A stretch of DNA of 33,933 nucleotides from Bryobacteraceae bacterium (GCA_025062235.1 JANXAE010000006.1:11808-45740); one strand, 5' to 3'. Shown: positions 1 through 8,519, numbered from the stretch's first letter. The notes: generated by a model not told the origin, from the sequence alone. Made by a program: numbers and translations.

Positions 1-968
1 CCGAGGGTGGCAGCGATCGCGCGGTCGTGAGGCGTGCCGGCGACGAATCCCAGCTCGAGGCGCGCCCGGCGGGGATCGCACAGCCACTCGCCCGCGCGAG
101 CTTCCCTCAGCTTGTCGCGCGAGATGATCGCCGGCTTGCCGCGCATTCGCCCCGCGATCTCGGCGGAGGCGGCGCAGAGCCACGCCGCCGCGAGGGGCGC
201 TCTCAGGATCCGGACGCTGCGGCCGAGAGCCTTCCCCGCGAGATCTGCCAGTCCACGCCAGGACAGACCTTCCTCGGCGGCCAGGAAGAAAGTTCTCCCT
301 TGGCCCGCATGGGAAGCCCCAGCGGCCAGCAGCCCATCCACCAAATCGTGCACGAAGATCACGCTGAAGCGCGTCCGGGGATTGCCCACTACCAAGATCA
401 AGCCCTTCGCGGCCATGCGGAACAATTGGTATACGTCCTCGTCGCGGGGACCGAAGACCACCGGGGGGCGCAGGATGACCGCGCGGGAGACCACGCTGGA
501 GTCGAGCACCGCCCGCTCGGCCTCCAGCTTGGAGCGACCGTACAGGGAGACGGGACGCGGCTCGACATCCTCTCGCACGGGGGTGCCATCGGGACTGGGC
601 CCCACGGCGGCGAGACTGCTTACGTGGACCAGCCGCGCCGAGCTTCGTTCGAGCGCGAGGACCAGATTGCGCGTGGCCAGGACGTTGCCGCGCACATACT
701 CGCTGGGCGAAAGGGCTTTGGTTACGCCGGCCAGATGGAAGACCAAGGCGACCTCGCGCAAGGCATCGGCCAGCCCTTCGCCCGTGGCCAGATCGCCACA
801 CGCAAGCTCCACGCCTTGAGGCAGCCGGTCCAGTCGGCTGGTGCGCCGCACCAGGCAGCGCACGCGCGCGCCCATGGCGACGAGCCGCTCGGCCAAATGA
901 CTGCCGATGAAGCCCGTGGCGCCCGTCACCAGCACGGGCAATCCGCGGTAGAAATCCTCGATCCTCAC
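1..968 (-). CDS. NAD(P)-dependent sugar epimerase/dehydratase (extended SDR), 3' end missing
   Basis: The reverse strand is open from a GTG at 968 to the window edge. The protein has the extended-SDR Rossmann signature TGATGFIG at residues 15-22, a VFHLAG strand near 76-81, and the catalytic pair Tyr143/Lys147 in YGRSK. Later comes a VILRPPVVFGPRDED segment typical of NAD-dependent epimerase/dehydratase enzymes. About 322 residues are present and the C-terminus lies outside the window, so the gene is partial but not visibly broken. The GTG overlaps the galactokinase stop (GTGA), which implies translational coupling and a shared transcript. The position after galK makes a nucleotide-sugar or galactose-related epimerase attractive, but the sequence alone does not separate GalE from other SDR sugar enzymes or from steroid/flavonoid-type reductases. 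Confidence 0.88.
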   Translation of the reverse strand, partial: MRIEDFYRGLPVLVTGATGFIGSHLAERLVAMGARVRCLVRRTSRLDRLPQGVELACGDLATGEGLADALREVALVFHLAGVTKALSPSEYVRGNVLATRNLVLALERSSARLVHVSSLAAVGPSPDGTPVREDVEPRPVSLYGRSKLEAERAVLDSSVVSRAVILRPPVVFGPRDEDVYQLFRMAAKGLILVVGNPRTRFSVIFVHDLVDGLLAAGASHAGQGRTFFLAAEEGLSWRGLADLAGKALGRSVRILRAPLAAAWLCAASAEIAGRMRGKPAIISRDKLREARAGEWLCDPRRARLELGFVAGTPHDRAIAATL

Positions 969-2089
969 AGTTGGCCGGCGCCCGCAGCGGGCACGCAGGG
1001 GTAGATCTGGCAATCCCGTCCGAAGCGGCGCCGGTAGGCTTCGCTGATCTCGCGGTGGAAGCAATCCTCCGCGCCCGCTTCCAGGAGGTTGACGGTGCAG
1101 CCCCCGAAGCCGCCACCTGTCATGCGCCCTCCCAACACGCCCTCGATGCCAAGGGCCGTTTCCACGAGGAAATCCAGCTCGTCGCAACTGACTTCGTAGT
1201 CGTCGCGCAGACTTTTGTGCGAGGCGACGAGCAGCCGACCCATCGTGGCGAGATCGCCTTCGGCGCAGGCCTTCATGAACTGCTCGACGCGGAGGTTTTC
1301 CGTCACGACGTGGCGGGCCCGCCGGTAGACGACGTCGGGAAGCTCGGCGCGGGCCTTCTCGAGCATTTCCAGCGTGACGTCACGAAGGCTTTCGACGCCG
1401 AGCCGCGCGGCGGCCTGTCGGCACTGCGCCACGCGCTCGGGATAGGACGAGTGGCCCAGCTCGTGCTTGACCATGGTATTGACTGCGAGGACGGCGATGC
1501 CCGCGGGCAGTTCGATCGGCTGGTGTTCGAGGCTGCGGCAGTCAATGCGGATCGCGGCGCCCTTTTGCCCGAAGACCGCCACATACTGGTCCATGATGCC
1601 GCATGGCGCGCCGACGAAATCGTTTTCGGCGCGGCGGCAAAGTTGGACGAGCTCGAGGGGCGCGATGGGCCGGCCGTCGAGCAGCGCGAGGGCCACGGAG
1701 ACTTCCAGCGCGGCCGAGCTGCTCAATCCCGAGCCAGGTGGCACCGTGCTCCACACGAGCAGGTTGGCGGGACGCACCTCGTAACCGGCTCGCACCAGCT
1801 CGCGCGCCACGCCCAGCAGGTAGTCGCTCCAGTGCCCGGCCGGTCGCGCGGCGGCCAGGCGGCCCACGGGCCACTCGCGCGCCTCGCCGTAGTTTTCCGA
1901 AAAGACGCGGAGTCGGTCATCGGAGCGGGGCGCTGTCGCCGCGTAGCAGGCCAGCTCGAGCGCCATGGGCAGCACGAATCCGAGGTTGTAGTCGGTGTGT
2001 TCGCCGATCAGGTTCACGCGGCCGGGCGCCCGCCAGATGCGCAGGTTCGAGGCTGGGCCGAACACGCGCAGGAACGCTTCGCTCAGCAA
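965..2089 (-). CDS. galK: Galactokinase
   Basis: GHMP-family kinase that phosphorylates galactose at C1 in the cytoplasm. Three family motifs are visible, counted from the TTG at 2089: the galactokinase signature GRVNLIGEHTDYN (about 23-35), the ATP-binding PPGSGLSSSAA loop (about 117-127) and the C-terminal GGRMTGGGFGG motif (about 320-330). The frame is open further upstream to an ATG at 2212, but that extension overlaps the 61-aa gene and looks nothing like galactokinase. The TTG at 2089, or the CTG at 2086, gives about 374 residues, close to the usual 380, and overlaps the upstream stop, suggesting coupling. The exact start is uncertain because no strong Shine-Dalgarno is visible. The gene lies between a sugar symporter and an SDR epimerase, which fits galactose uptake and activation. 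No galT is present in the window. Confidence 0.93.
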   Translation of the reverse strand: MLSEAFLRVFGPASNLRIWRAPGRVNLIGEHTDYNLGFVLPMALELACYAATAPRSDDRLRVFSENYGEAREWPVGRLAAARPAGHWSDYLLGVARELVRAGYEVRPANLLVWSTVPPGSGLSSSAALEVSVALALLDGRPIAPLELVQLCRRAENDFVGAPCGIMDQYVAVFGQKGAAIRIDCRSLEHQPIELPAGIAVLAVNTMVKHELGHSSYPERVAQCRQAAARLGVESLRDVTLEMLEKARAELPDVVYRRARHVVTENLRVEQFMKACAEGDLATMGRLLVASHKSLRDDYEVSCDELDFLVETALGIEGVLGGRMTGGGFGGCTVNLLEAGAEDCFHREISEAYRRRFGRDCQIYPCVPAAGAGQL

Positions 2090-2268
2090 CGCCGCAGCCC
2101 CAACCACAGCATCACCCCGCCGAACAGAAGCATGCCCATGCCGGCGTAAAGGTTCACGTTGAATTCCGTCAGCGGCGCGCGGTAGCCGGGAGCAATCAGC
2201 GCCGTGAGGCAAAGGATCGCTCCGACCAGCGTGAAGAACAGACCGGAGGGAAGCCGCAGGTCATGCAT
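2083..2268 (-). CDS. 61-aa two-helix membrane protein between symporter and galactokinase
   Basis: A 61-residue ORF starting with ATG six bases after the symporter stop and ending inside the galactokinase start region. It has two hydrophobic segments (about residues 9-28 and 39-57) separated by a short polar loop, and a basic C-terminal end (GLRRC), so it should be an inner-membrane hairpin. I do not recognise a named family. The tight packing into the operon, an overlap with galK and the conserved-looking composition support a real gene rather than a chance ORF. It could be a small accessory subunit of the symporter or an unrelated membrane peptide; nothing in the sequence decides this. Confidence 0.7.
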   Translation of the reverse strand: MHDLRLPSGLFFTLVGAILCLTALIAPGYRAPLTEFNVNLYAGMGMLLFGGVMLWLGLRRC

Positions 2269-2274
2269 GGCTGC

Positions 2275-3927
2275 TCATCCGAACCAGATGTTGAGCAACA
2301 GGCAGGCGGCGCCGACCGCCACCGCGAGCACCACGGGACGTTCGAACCAGCGCGTCCCGGGCTCGGGCGGCGGCAGCCGCGTGATCCCGTAAACCAGGTT
2401 CACCAGCTCGGATTCGGGCCGCGGCTTGGTGAGCAGGCTGACCGCGATCGTCATCAGGAAGCACGCCGTCCAAGCCACGATGGCGATCCAGAAGTTCTGG
2501 GCCATGGTGGAGGGAAACTCGTGCAGATGGCCCAGCCAGGCGCCCTTGCCTTCGGCCAGCGTGAGCCCGTGGGTGAGGGCGGCCGCGGCGGTGCCGGCGA
2601 GCAGGCCTGCGAAGGCTCCGTGCCCGGTGGCGCGTCGCCAGAACATTCCTAGCAGGAATGTTGCGAACAGGGGGGCGTTCACGAACCCGAAGACCAACTG
2701 GAGCAGATCCATGATGTTGTTGTAGAGCTGCGCCAGGTAGGCTGTGGCGATGGAAAGGCCGGTGCCCACCACGGTGGTGAGCCGCCCGACGAGTAGATAA
2801 TGACGGTCAGGGGCGCCAGGCCGGATGTGGCTCTGGTAGATGTCGTACGTCCAGACCGTGTTCAGCGCGGTGATGTTGCCCGCCATCCCGCTCATGAAGG
2901 AAGCCATCAGGGCAGTCAGCCCCACGCCCAGCAGTCCGGAGGGATAGAAGGAAGCCATCAGGGTGGTGAGCGTCAGGTCGTAGTTGTAGCCGGAGCCCTT
3001 CGGTGGCAGCGTGTAGCCCACGTTCATTTGCATCAGGGCCATGGCGGCGATCCCGGGCACGATGATGATGAAGGGAAACAGCATTTTGGGAATTGCGGCC
3101 ACCAGGGGCGTGTTGCGCGCGGCGGTCATGGAGTTGGCGGCCATGGCCCGCTGCACCACCAGGTAGTCGGTGCACCAATAGCCGAACGAGAGCACGAAGC
3201 CCAAGCCCATGACCAAGCCGAAGACCTCCACGCCCATGGGGTTTGCCGAAGGGCTGTGGGTGTAGGCCCAGGAATGGGTCATCATGGGAGACAGCCGCTC
3301 GCTGATGCCTTCCCAACCTCCAGCGCGCTGGACCGCGAGGACGGCCAGTGGGGTGAAGCCTAGCACGATGAGGAAGAACTGGAGGACCTCGTTGTACATG
3401 GCGCTGGTCAGCCCGCCCAGGTAGGTGTAAACGAGCACGATGCCGGCCGAAAGCAACACCGAGGCGGTGAAGCTCCAGCCCAGCACGAGCTGGAACAGCA
3501 GGCCCAGCGCGTACATCGAGATGCCGGAGCTGAAGATGGTCATGGCGGCGAAGCTCACGGCGTTGAAGGTGCGCGTCTTCTCGTCGAAACGCAAGCGCAG
3601 GTATTCCGGCACGGAACGGGCGCGGCTGCCGTAGTAAAACGGCATCATGAAGACGCCCACGAAGATCATGGCCGGGATGGCCCCGATCCAGTAAAAGTGC
3701 GCCGTCATCATGCCGTACTTGGCGCCCGAAGCGCACATGCCGATCATTTCCTGCGCCCCGAGGTTGGCGGCGATGAAGGCCAAGCTGGTGATCCACAGCG
3801 GAACCGATCGGCTGGAGGTGAGGAAGTCCTCGCTGGTGGCCACCCGCTTTCGGATGAGCCACCCGATGCCGAGGACGAAGGCGAAGTAGAGAGCTATGAT
3901 GAGGTGGTCAACCGGCGCCAGCTTCAA
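2275..3927 (-). CDS. Sodium:solute symporter, SGLT-like (probable Na+/galactose or glucose)
   Basis: SSS-family transporter of about 550 residues with more than twelve hydrophobic segments. The stretches FLTSSRSVPLWITSLAFIAA, NLGAQEMIGM and TYLGGLTSAMYNEVLQ, and a later QRAMAANSMTAARNT segment followed by PFIIIVPGIAA, match the core of SGLT/vSGLT-type Na+/sugar symporters. The frame is open to 4044, but the first 39 residues are polar, Pro-rich and unrelated to the family. The TTG at 3927, just before KLAPVDHLIIALYFAF, gives the expected short N-terminus, although no strong ribosome site is visible. The neighbouring galactokinase suggests that the substrate is galactose or a related hexose; this is inferred from context. 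It lies 64 bases downstream of the oxidoreductase gene, probably on one transcript. Confidence 0.9.
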   Translation of the reverse strand: MKLAPVDHLIIALYFAFVLGIGWLIRKRVATSEDFLTSSRSVPLWITSLAFIAANLGAQEMIGMCASGAKYGMMTAHFYWIGAIPAMIFVGVFMMPFYYGSRARSVPEYLRLRFDEKTRTFNAVSFAAMTIFSSGISMYALGLLFQLVLGWSFTASVLLSAGIVLVYTYLGGLTSAMYNEVLQFFLIVLGFTPLAVLAVQRAGGWEGISERLSPMMTHSWAYTHSPSANPMGVEVFGLVMGLGFVLSFGYWCTDYLVVQRAMAANSMTAARNTPLVAAIPKMLFPFIIIVPGIAAMALMQMNVGYTLPPKGSGYNYDLTLTTLMASFYPSGLLGVGLTALMASFMSGMAGNITALNTVWTYDIYQSHIRPGAPDRHYLLVGRLTTVVGTGLSIATAYLAQLYNNIMDLLQLVFGFVNAPLFATFLLGMFWRRATGHGAFAGLLAGTAAAALTHGLTLAEGKGAWLGHLHEFPSTMAQNFWIAIVAWTACFLMTIAVSLLTKPRPESELVNLVYGITRLPPPEPGTRWFERPVVLAVAVGAACLLLNIWFG

Positions 3928-3991
3928 GGAACCAACGAGTGTACCGCGTCCGCCCGCTGGGGTGCAAAAGGGCCAGGGAAGCGCCGGGTGC

Positions 3992-5152
3992 TCAGGGCTC
4001 GAGCGGCGGCACCTCGACCCAGGCGCGCCGGCGCCAGGATTCAAGGCCTAGCTCGGCCAGTTGCACTCCTTTGGCCCCCTCGAGCAGGTTCCATGGGAAA
4101 GGCCGGTCCTTCACCACGTGGAGAAGGAAGAGCTCCCATTGGGCCTTGAAGGCGTTGTCGTAGGTCTCCTGGGCGGGAACCTTCTGCCAGTGATCGAAGT
4201 AATTGTAGGGGCTCTCGATGTCGGGGTTCCAGACCGGCCGCGGCGTCGCGGCCAGAGGCTGAATCCAGCACTCGCGCAGCCCGGCCACGGCCGAACCGAG
4301 CGTGCCGTCCACTTGCAGCGTGAACAGGTCGTCGCGGCGGACGCGCGTGCACCAGGAGGAATTGAAGTGAGCCACGATCCCGCCCTCGAGCTCGAAGGTG
4401 GCGTAGGCGGAATCGTCCGCGGTCACTTGGTAGGCTCTGCCCTGCTCGTCCCAGCGGCGCGGGATGTGCGTAGCGCCGAGGCAGGTGAGCGCCTTGACCG
4501 GCGCGACCAGGTTGTCGAGCACGTAGCGCCAATGGCAGAGCATGTCCACGATGATCGAGCCGCCGTCCTCCTTGCGGTAGTTCCAGGAGGGGCGCTGGGC
4601 CGGGACAATGTTGCCCTCGAAGACCCAGTAGCCGAACTCACCGCGGGCGGCGAAGATGCGCCCGAAGAAGCCGGCCTCCTTGAGGCGGCGGAGCTTGATG
4701 AGGCCGGGCAGCCAGAGTTTGTCTTGCACGACGCCGTGCTTGACGCCCGCGGCTTTCGCCGCCCGGTAGACCTCGAGGGCGCCGGCGAGCGTATCGGCGC
4801 TGGGCTTTTCGCAGTAAACATGCTTGCCCCGGGCGATGGCCTTCAGCAGGGCGGGGACGCGCAGCGCGGTGGCCTGCGAGTCGAAGTAGACGGAGTATTC
4901 CGGATCGTCCAATGCCGTGTCCAAGTCGGTCGTCCAGGGCAGGTCCCCGCATTCGCGCGCGATGGCCTCGAGCTTCGCCGGGTTCCGGCCGACCAGCAGG
5001 GGCCTGGGCATGATCACTTCGCGTTCGTTGACGCGAAGACCGCCCTGCTGGCGGATGGCCAGGATCGAGCGCTTCAGGTGCTGGTTGAGGCCCATGCGGC
5101 CGGTGACGCCGTTCATGATGATGCCGATTTCGTGCACGATCGTTCCGCTCAT
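3992..5152 (-). CDS. Gfo/Idh/MocA-family oxidoreductase
   Basis: NAD(P)-dependent sugar or inositol dehydrogenase family. The Rossmann motif GIIMNGVTGRMG is at residues 10-21 and the family EKP motif, within YCEKPSAD, is at 115-117; a C-terminal alpha/beta domain follows. The start chosen is the ATG at 5152, preceded by GAGGAGG at good spacing; it gives 386 residues, a normal length. The frame remains open upstream through an alternative ATG that overlaps the cupin stop. In the operon it follows a cupin and precedes the sugar symporter, suggesting oxidation or isomerisation of an imported sugar or sugar acid. The substrate cannot be read from the sequence. Confidence 0.9.
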   Translation of the reverse strand: MSGTIVHEIGIIMNGVTGRMGLNQHLKRSILAIRQQGGLRVNEREVIMPRPLLVGRNPAKLEAIARECGDLPWTTDLDTALDDPEYSVYFDSQATALRVPALLKAIARGKHVYCEKPSADTLAGALEVYRAAKAAGVKHGVVQDKLWLPGLIKLRRLKEAGFFGRIFAARGEFGYWVFEGNIVPAQRPSWNYRKEDGGSIIVDMLCHWRYVLDNLVAPVKALTCLGATHIPRRWDEQGRAYQVTADDSAYATFELEGGIVAHFNSSWCTRVRRDDLFTLQVDGTLGSAVAGLRECWIQPLAATPRPVWNPDIESPYNYFDHWQKVPAQETYDNAFKAQWELFLLHVVKDRPFPWNLLEGAKGVQLAELGLESWRRRAWVEVPPLEP

Positions 5153-5190
5153 GATTTGCTCGACCTCCTCTGGCATGCTTGACGGGGACA

Positions 5191-5643
5191 TCAGGTGTCC
5201 GCCGGCTTCTCGACGCACTGCGGCCAGGCGCCTTCGGGCAGGGGCGGGGCTTCGATGCCGGCCCTGGGCAGCGTGCCCTCGAGTTCCTGGCGCCAGTGCG
5301 CCACGTCGCCAGCGGGAGCATAGCAGTACAGCATGCGGCACACCGTGTCGCCGACATTGGTCAACTGGTGGAAAACGCCCGGCGGGATGTAGACGGCCTG
5401 TCCCGCGCGCAGGACGGCGCGTTCCTGGCCAAGGCACATCTCTGCCGTGCCTTCGAGGATGAAGTAGACCTCTTCCTGCTCCTGATTGTGCCAGGGGACC
5501 TGGCCGCCTCGGGGCTCCAGCGTCACGTAGCCCATGCAAAAGTTCCGGGCCTGGATCGGGCTGGCGCCGCCCACCAGATTCTGCGTGCGGCGGCGAGCGG
5601 GATAGGTCCGGCCGGCGATCTGCGCCAGATCAGCGATGATCAT
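5191..5643 (-). CDS. Cupin-domain protein
   Basis: A 150-residue single-domain cupin starting at the ATG at 5643, which has AAGGAGCGG just upstream. Cupin motif 1 reads WHNQEQEEVYFILEG, with His52, Gln54 and Glu58 as likely ligand positions. Motif 2 is YIPPGVFHQLTN, with His92. The usual second histidine of motif 1 is replaced by Gln, which is seen in some small cupins. Proteins of this kind include sugar isomerases, dioxygenases and sensory domains, so the reaction cannot be named. It is the first gene of the leftward sugar operon. The stop codon lies 38 bases before the oxidoreductase start. Confidence 0.85.
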   Translation of the reverse strand: MIIADLAQIAGRTYPARRRTQNLVGGASPIQARNFCMGYVTLEPRGGQVPWHNQEQEEVYFILEGTAEMCLGQERAVLRAGQAVYIPPGVFHQLTNVGDTVCRMLYCYAPAGDVAHWRQELEGTLPRAGIEAPPLPEGAWPQCVEKPADT

Positions 5644-5771
5644 CGGACACCGCTCCTTACCTGGATTGTGGCAGCCGCCGGCTGCGAGCCGGGGCCGCTT
5701 TCCCAACATAGCGGTTTCGCGCCGGTCGCCGCCAATCGGCCCGCACGTGCTCCGTGCTATCGTGATGGGTT
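5644..5771. promoter_or_regulatory. Divergent intergenic region, cupin operon / scpA operon
   Basis: The only room for promoters of the leftward sugar operon and the rightward scpAB operon. A possible minus-strand -10 (TATGTT) has a poor -35 (TTGGCG) at long spacing. A short perfect hairpin, CCGGCT/AGCCGG with a three-base loop, lies between that -10 and the cupin start. No operator could be assigned and neither promoter is convincing. Confidence 0.3.
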
Positions 5772-6554
5772 GTGTCGTCGCCGCTGAACGTCCGCCTGGA
5801 GCGGTACGAAGGGCCGCTGGACCTGCTGCTGGACCTGATCCGCAAACAACAGATTGACATCTGGGACATCCCTATCGCGCGGATCACCCAGCAGTATCTG
5901 GACTATCTCCAGCAGGCCGCGGAGTTGGACATCGAGCTGGGCGCGGAATTCATCCTGATGGCGGCCACACTGATTCACATCAAGTCGCGCATGCTTCTGC
6001 CGCGCGATCCGGAGCTGGCGCGCATGGAGGACGAGCCGGAGGACCCGCGGCGCGAGCTGGTCGAGCGACTGCTCGAGCACGAGCGCTTCAAGAACGCCGC
6101 CGAGATGCTCCAGCAAAAGCGGCTCATCGAGGAGAACATCTGGTCCAATCCCCAGGTGCGCGTCTTCCTGGACGGCGAGGACCCGGGGCTTGCGGTCACG
6201 GTTTACGACTTGGTGGCCGCCTTCCAGGCCGTAATGGAGCGCGCGCGCAACAAGCCCTCGTTCCAGGTGAACCACGAGCCCGTCACGCTGGCTGAGATGA
6301 TCGAGTTCCTGAAGGCCGAGCTGCTCAACCGACCCAGGGGAGAGGTGATTCCGGCGCGCGAGCTTTTCGAGCGCCAGCGCAGCCTGCGCGCCATGATCTG
6401 TCTGTTCCTTGCCATTCTCGAGCTGGTGCGCTTGCAGGCTGTCGCGCTGGTGCAGAAAGAGACGTTCGGCGAAATCGGCATCCGGCGGCACAGGCGGTTC
6501 GAGGAGGTTGTGGCCTCCCCGAACGGGCTGGACCTCGAGAAGGAGTACACCTGA
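5772..6554 (+). CDS. scpA: Segregation and condensation protein A
   Basis: Kleisin subunit of the bacterial Smc-ScpAB complex, which compacts and segregates the chromosome. The N-terminus has the family hallmark FEGPLDLLL-like motif (here YEGPLDLLLDLIRKQQIDIWDIP, about residues 11-33). Further on are GAEFILMAATLIHIKSRMLLP and a C-terminal winged-helix-like segment. The length of 260 residues is normal. The start is GTG at 5772; no strong ribosome site is visible. It is the first gene of an scpA-scpB-rluB order, a common bacterial arrangement. Confidence 0.95.
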   Translation: MSSPLNVRLERYEGPLDLLLDLIRKQQIDIWDIPIARITQQYLDYLQQAAELDIELGAEFILMAATLIHIKSRMLLPRDPELARMEDEPEDPRRELVERLLEHERFKNAAEMLQQKRLIEENIWSNPQVRVFLDGEDPGLAVTVYDLVAAFQAVMERARNKPSFQVNHEPVTLAEMIEFLKAELLNRPRGEVIPARELFERQRSLRAMICLFLAILELVRLQAVALVQKETFGEIGIRRHRRFEEVVASPNGLDLEKEYT

Positions 6555-6602
6555 GCGGCCGGGCCTTTGCGCGACGACAGGCCGGACCCTTCGGTAAGGA
6601 AG

Positions 6603-7319
6603 ATGCAAGAGATCGAAGCCACGCCGCCATCGCATCGGGAGCCGACACCGGCGGAGCTGCCGGAGGGGCAGGGCGCGTCTGCGCAGCCCGAGCTGGGTGA
6701 GCAGGCGGCTGCCGGCCCGGACGACGCCTCCCTCAAGGCGGTCCTGGAGGCGATCGTCTACGTGACGGAAGAGCCGGCCACCGCTGCGCAGATCGCGGCA
6801 GCCATCGCGCAGCCGGAGGCGCGCGTGCGGCGGTTGCTGGCCGAACTCGTCGAGGAGTACGCGCAGCCCGGCCGGGGCATCATGATCCGCGAAGTAGCGG
6901 GCGGCTTCCAGATGACGACCAAGCCCGAACACCACGAGGCCATCCGGGCTTTCGTCAGACGGCTGAAGCCGCCGCTCAAGCTCTCGCTGGCGGCACTGGA
7001 GACGCTGGCCGTGATCGCCTACAAGCAGCCCATCACTGCGCCGGAAATCCAGGCCATTCGGGGGGTGAGCGGCGTGAGCGCGCTCAAGACCCTGCTCGAG
7101 CGCAAGCTCATCACGACGGCAGGGCGCAAGAACGTGCTGGGCCGGCCCATCCTATACAAGACCACCAAGGAGTTCCTGGTGCAGTTCGGCCTCAAGGACC
7201 TCAGCGAGCTTCCCACGCTGAAGGAGTTCGAGGAATTGCGCAGGCTGGCGCTGGGCGAGGACGAGCCGCTGCCGGCGCCGGTGGAGACTCCGGGCGGTTC
7301 AGGCGAAAATCGAGAGTGA
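6603..7319 (+). CDS. scpB: Segregation and condensation protein B
   Basis: Winged-helix partner of ScpA and Smc. Family features seen are LKAVLEAIVYVTEEPAT near the N-terminus, LSLAALETLAVIAYKQPIT and the IRGVSGVSALKTLLERKLI segment in the second winged helix. The frame is open from a TTG at 6567, just after the scpA stop. The ATG at 6603, with AAGGA very close upstream, is chosen; both starts are plausible because the first 50 residues are a low-complexity Pro/Glu/Gln-rich tail that the family does not conserve. The C-terminus also has an acidic, Pro-rich extension. It lies between scpA and rluB. Confidence 0.94.
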   Translation: MQEIEATPPSHREPTPAELPEGQGASAQPELGEQAAAGPDDASLKAVLEAIVYVTEEPATAAQIAAAIAQPEARVRRLLAELVEEYAQPGRGIMIREVAGGFQMTTKPEHHEAIRAFVRRLKPPLKLSLAALETLAVIAYKQPITAPEIQAIRGVSGVSALKTLLERKLITTAGRKNVLGRPILYKTTKEFLVQFGLKDLSELPTLKEFEELRRLALGEDEPLPAPVETPGGSGENRE

Positions 7320-7332
7320 AGGACGGGCCGGC

Positions 7333-8121
7333 GTGGCACTAGAGCGCCTGCAAAAGATTCTGGCCCACGCAGGCATCGCCAGTCGGCGGAAGGCCGAACA
7401 GTTGATCCTGGCGGGCCGGGTGAGCGTCAACGGGCAGGTCGTCACCGAGCTGGGCAGCAAGGCCGATCCGGAGCGCGACGAAATCAAGGTGGACGGGCGC
7501 CGCGTGCGGTTGCCCGTGGAGCGCCTCTATCTGGCGGTCTACAAGCCACGCGGAATGGTCAGCACGCTGTTCGATCCCCAGGGCCGCCCCCACCTGGCCG
7601 ATCTGCTCAAGCGGCTGCCGGCACGCGTCTACCCGGTGGGCAGGATGGATTACGCCAGCGAAGGACTGCTGATCGCCACCAACGACGGCGAATTCGCCCA
7701 ATCGCTGCTGGCCGCCTCGAAGCGCATTCCGAAAACCTACCTGGTAAAGGTCAACGGGATGCTCTCCGGCGAGCAGCTCCGCCAGTTCCGCGAAGGCGTG
7801 CCGCTGGCCGGGCGGCGCACGCCGCCAGCCGAGATCCGCCTGCTCGAGCGGGCCGCCAATCCCTGGTACAGGGTGACCCTGACCGAGACGCGCAGGGACC
7901 AGCTTCGACTGATGTTCAAGCACTTCGGGCGGCTGGTGGAGAAGCTGCGACGCATCCAGATCGGGCCGGTGGAGCTGGGCAAGCTGCGGCCGGGCGAATT
8001 CCGCCCTCTCAAACCGGGTGAGCTGGCGGCCCTGCGAAAGCTGCTCGAGCAACCCGGCCGATCCGCAGCCGGCGAGCGCCGAGCCTCGTCCCGCACGCAC
8101 TCCCATGGCAAGCATCGCTGA
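7333..8121 (+). CDS. rluB: Pseudouridine synthase, RluB/RsuA family (rRNA)
   Basis: Modifies uridine in ribosomal RNA. An N-terminal S4 RNA-binding domain covers about residues 1-60 (RLQKILAHAGIASRRKAE). The catalytic domain has YKPRGMVST at 70-78, and the catalytic aspartate is Asp106 in VGRMDYASEGLL, where GRLD is commoner than GRMD. The C-terminal LRLMFKHFGRLVEKLRRIQIGP segment is typical of RluB/RluE/RsuA enzymes. The tail is basic and low in complexity. The start is GTG at 7333, 13 bases after the scpB stop. RluB, which modifies 23S rRNA, is the usual scpB neighbour, so the symbol rests partly on context. Confidence 0.9.
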   Translation: MALERLQKILAHAGIASRRKAEQLILAGRVSVNGQVVTELGSKADPERDEIKVDGRRVRLPVERLYLAVYKPRGMVSTLFDPQGRPHLADLLKRLPARVYPVGRMDYASEGLLIATNDGEFAQSLLAASKRIPKTYLVKVNGMLSGEQLRQFREGVPLAGRRTPPAEIRLLERAANPWYRVTLTETRRDQLRLMFKHFGRLVEKLRRIQIGPVELGKLRPGEFRPLKPGELAALRKLLEQPGRSAAGERRASSRTHSHGKHR

Positions 8122-8500
8122 AATCCTCAGGTCCGCGCGGACCATCGCCGTCGTGGGTCTGTCCAGCAAACCCTGGCGGCCCAGCTACGGCGTCGCGGAG
8201 TACATGAAGCGGGCAGGCTACCGCATCATCCCTGTCAACCCCAACGAGCAGGAGGTCTTGGGCGAGAAGTCCTATCCGGACCTGGAGGCAGTTCCGGAAC
8301 GGGTGGACATCGTCAACGTCTTCCGCCGCTCGGAGTTCGTCCCGGAGATCGTGGAAGCGGCCATCCGCATCGGCGCGCGCGTGGTCTGGCTCCAGGAAGG
8401 AATTCGCCACGACGAAGCCGCCGAGCGCGCGCGTGGGGCGGGTCTGCAAGTCGTCCAGGACCGCTGCATCCTCAAAGAACACCGGCGATTGCTGCACTGA
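8105..8500 (+). CDS. CoA-binding domain protein (YccU-like)
   Basis: A 131-residue single Rossmann-like CoA-binding domain. Visible family features are TIAVVGLSSKPWRPSYGVAEY near the N-terminus, YRIIPVNPNEQEVLGEKSYPDL, VDIVNVFRRSE and VVWLQEGIRHDEAAERA, the last containing the conserved Gln-Glu-Gly. Proteins of this family bind CoA or acyl-CoA in the cytoplasm, but their role is unsettled. The ATG at 8105 overlaps the end of the pseudouridine synthase gene by 17 bases, so the two are probably co-transcribed. An in-frame upstream extension is only an out-of-frame reading of rluB. Confidence 0.88.
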   Translation: MASIAEILRSARTIAVVGLSSKPWRPSYGVAEYMKRAGYRIIPVNPNEQEVLGEKSYPDLEAVPERVDIVNVFRRSEFVPEIVEAAIRIGARVVWLQEGIRHDEAAERARGAGLQVVQDRCILKEHRRLLH

Positions 8501-8519
8501 TCGCAGCCGCCCTCAGTGC
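8494..8519. terminator. Inverted repeat spanning both stop codons of convergent genes
   Basis: A perfect 7-bp inverted repeat, GCACTGA / TCAGTGC, with a 12-base loop. Each arm contains the stop codon of one of the two converging genes. There is no T-run, so it is at best a weak bidirectional terminator. Confidence 0.3.

Noticed and set aside
2642-2662. Perfect 8-bp inverted repeat AACATTCC / GGAATGTT
   Set aside because: It lies inside the symporter coding sequence, encodes a conserved membrane helix and has no T-run; most likely chance.
3992-5539. Long N-terminal extension of the Gfo/Idh gene upstream to 5539
   Set aside because: The extra 129 codons read the cupin gene in another frame; the ATG at 5152 with a strong ribosome site and a Rossmann start is better.
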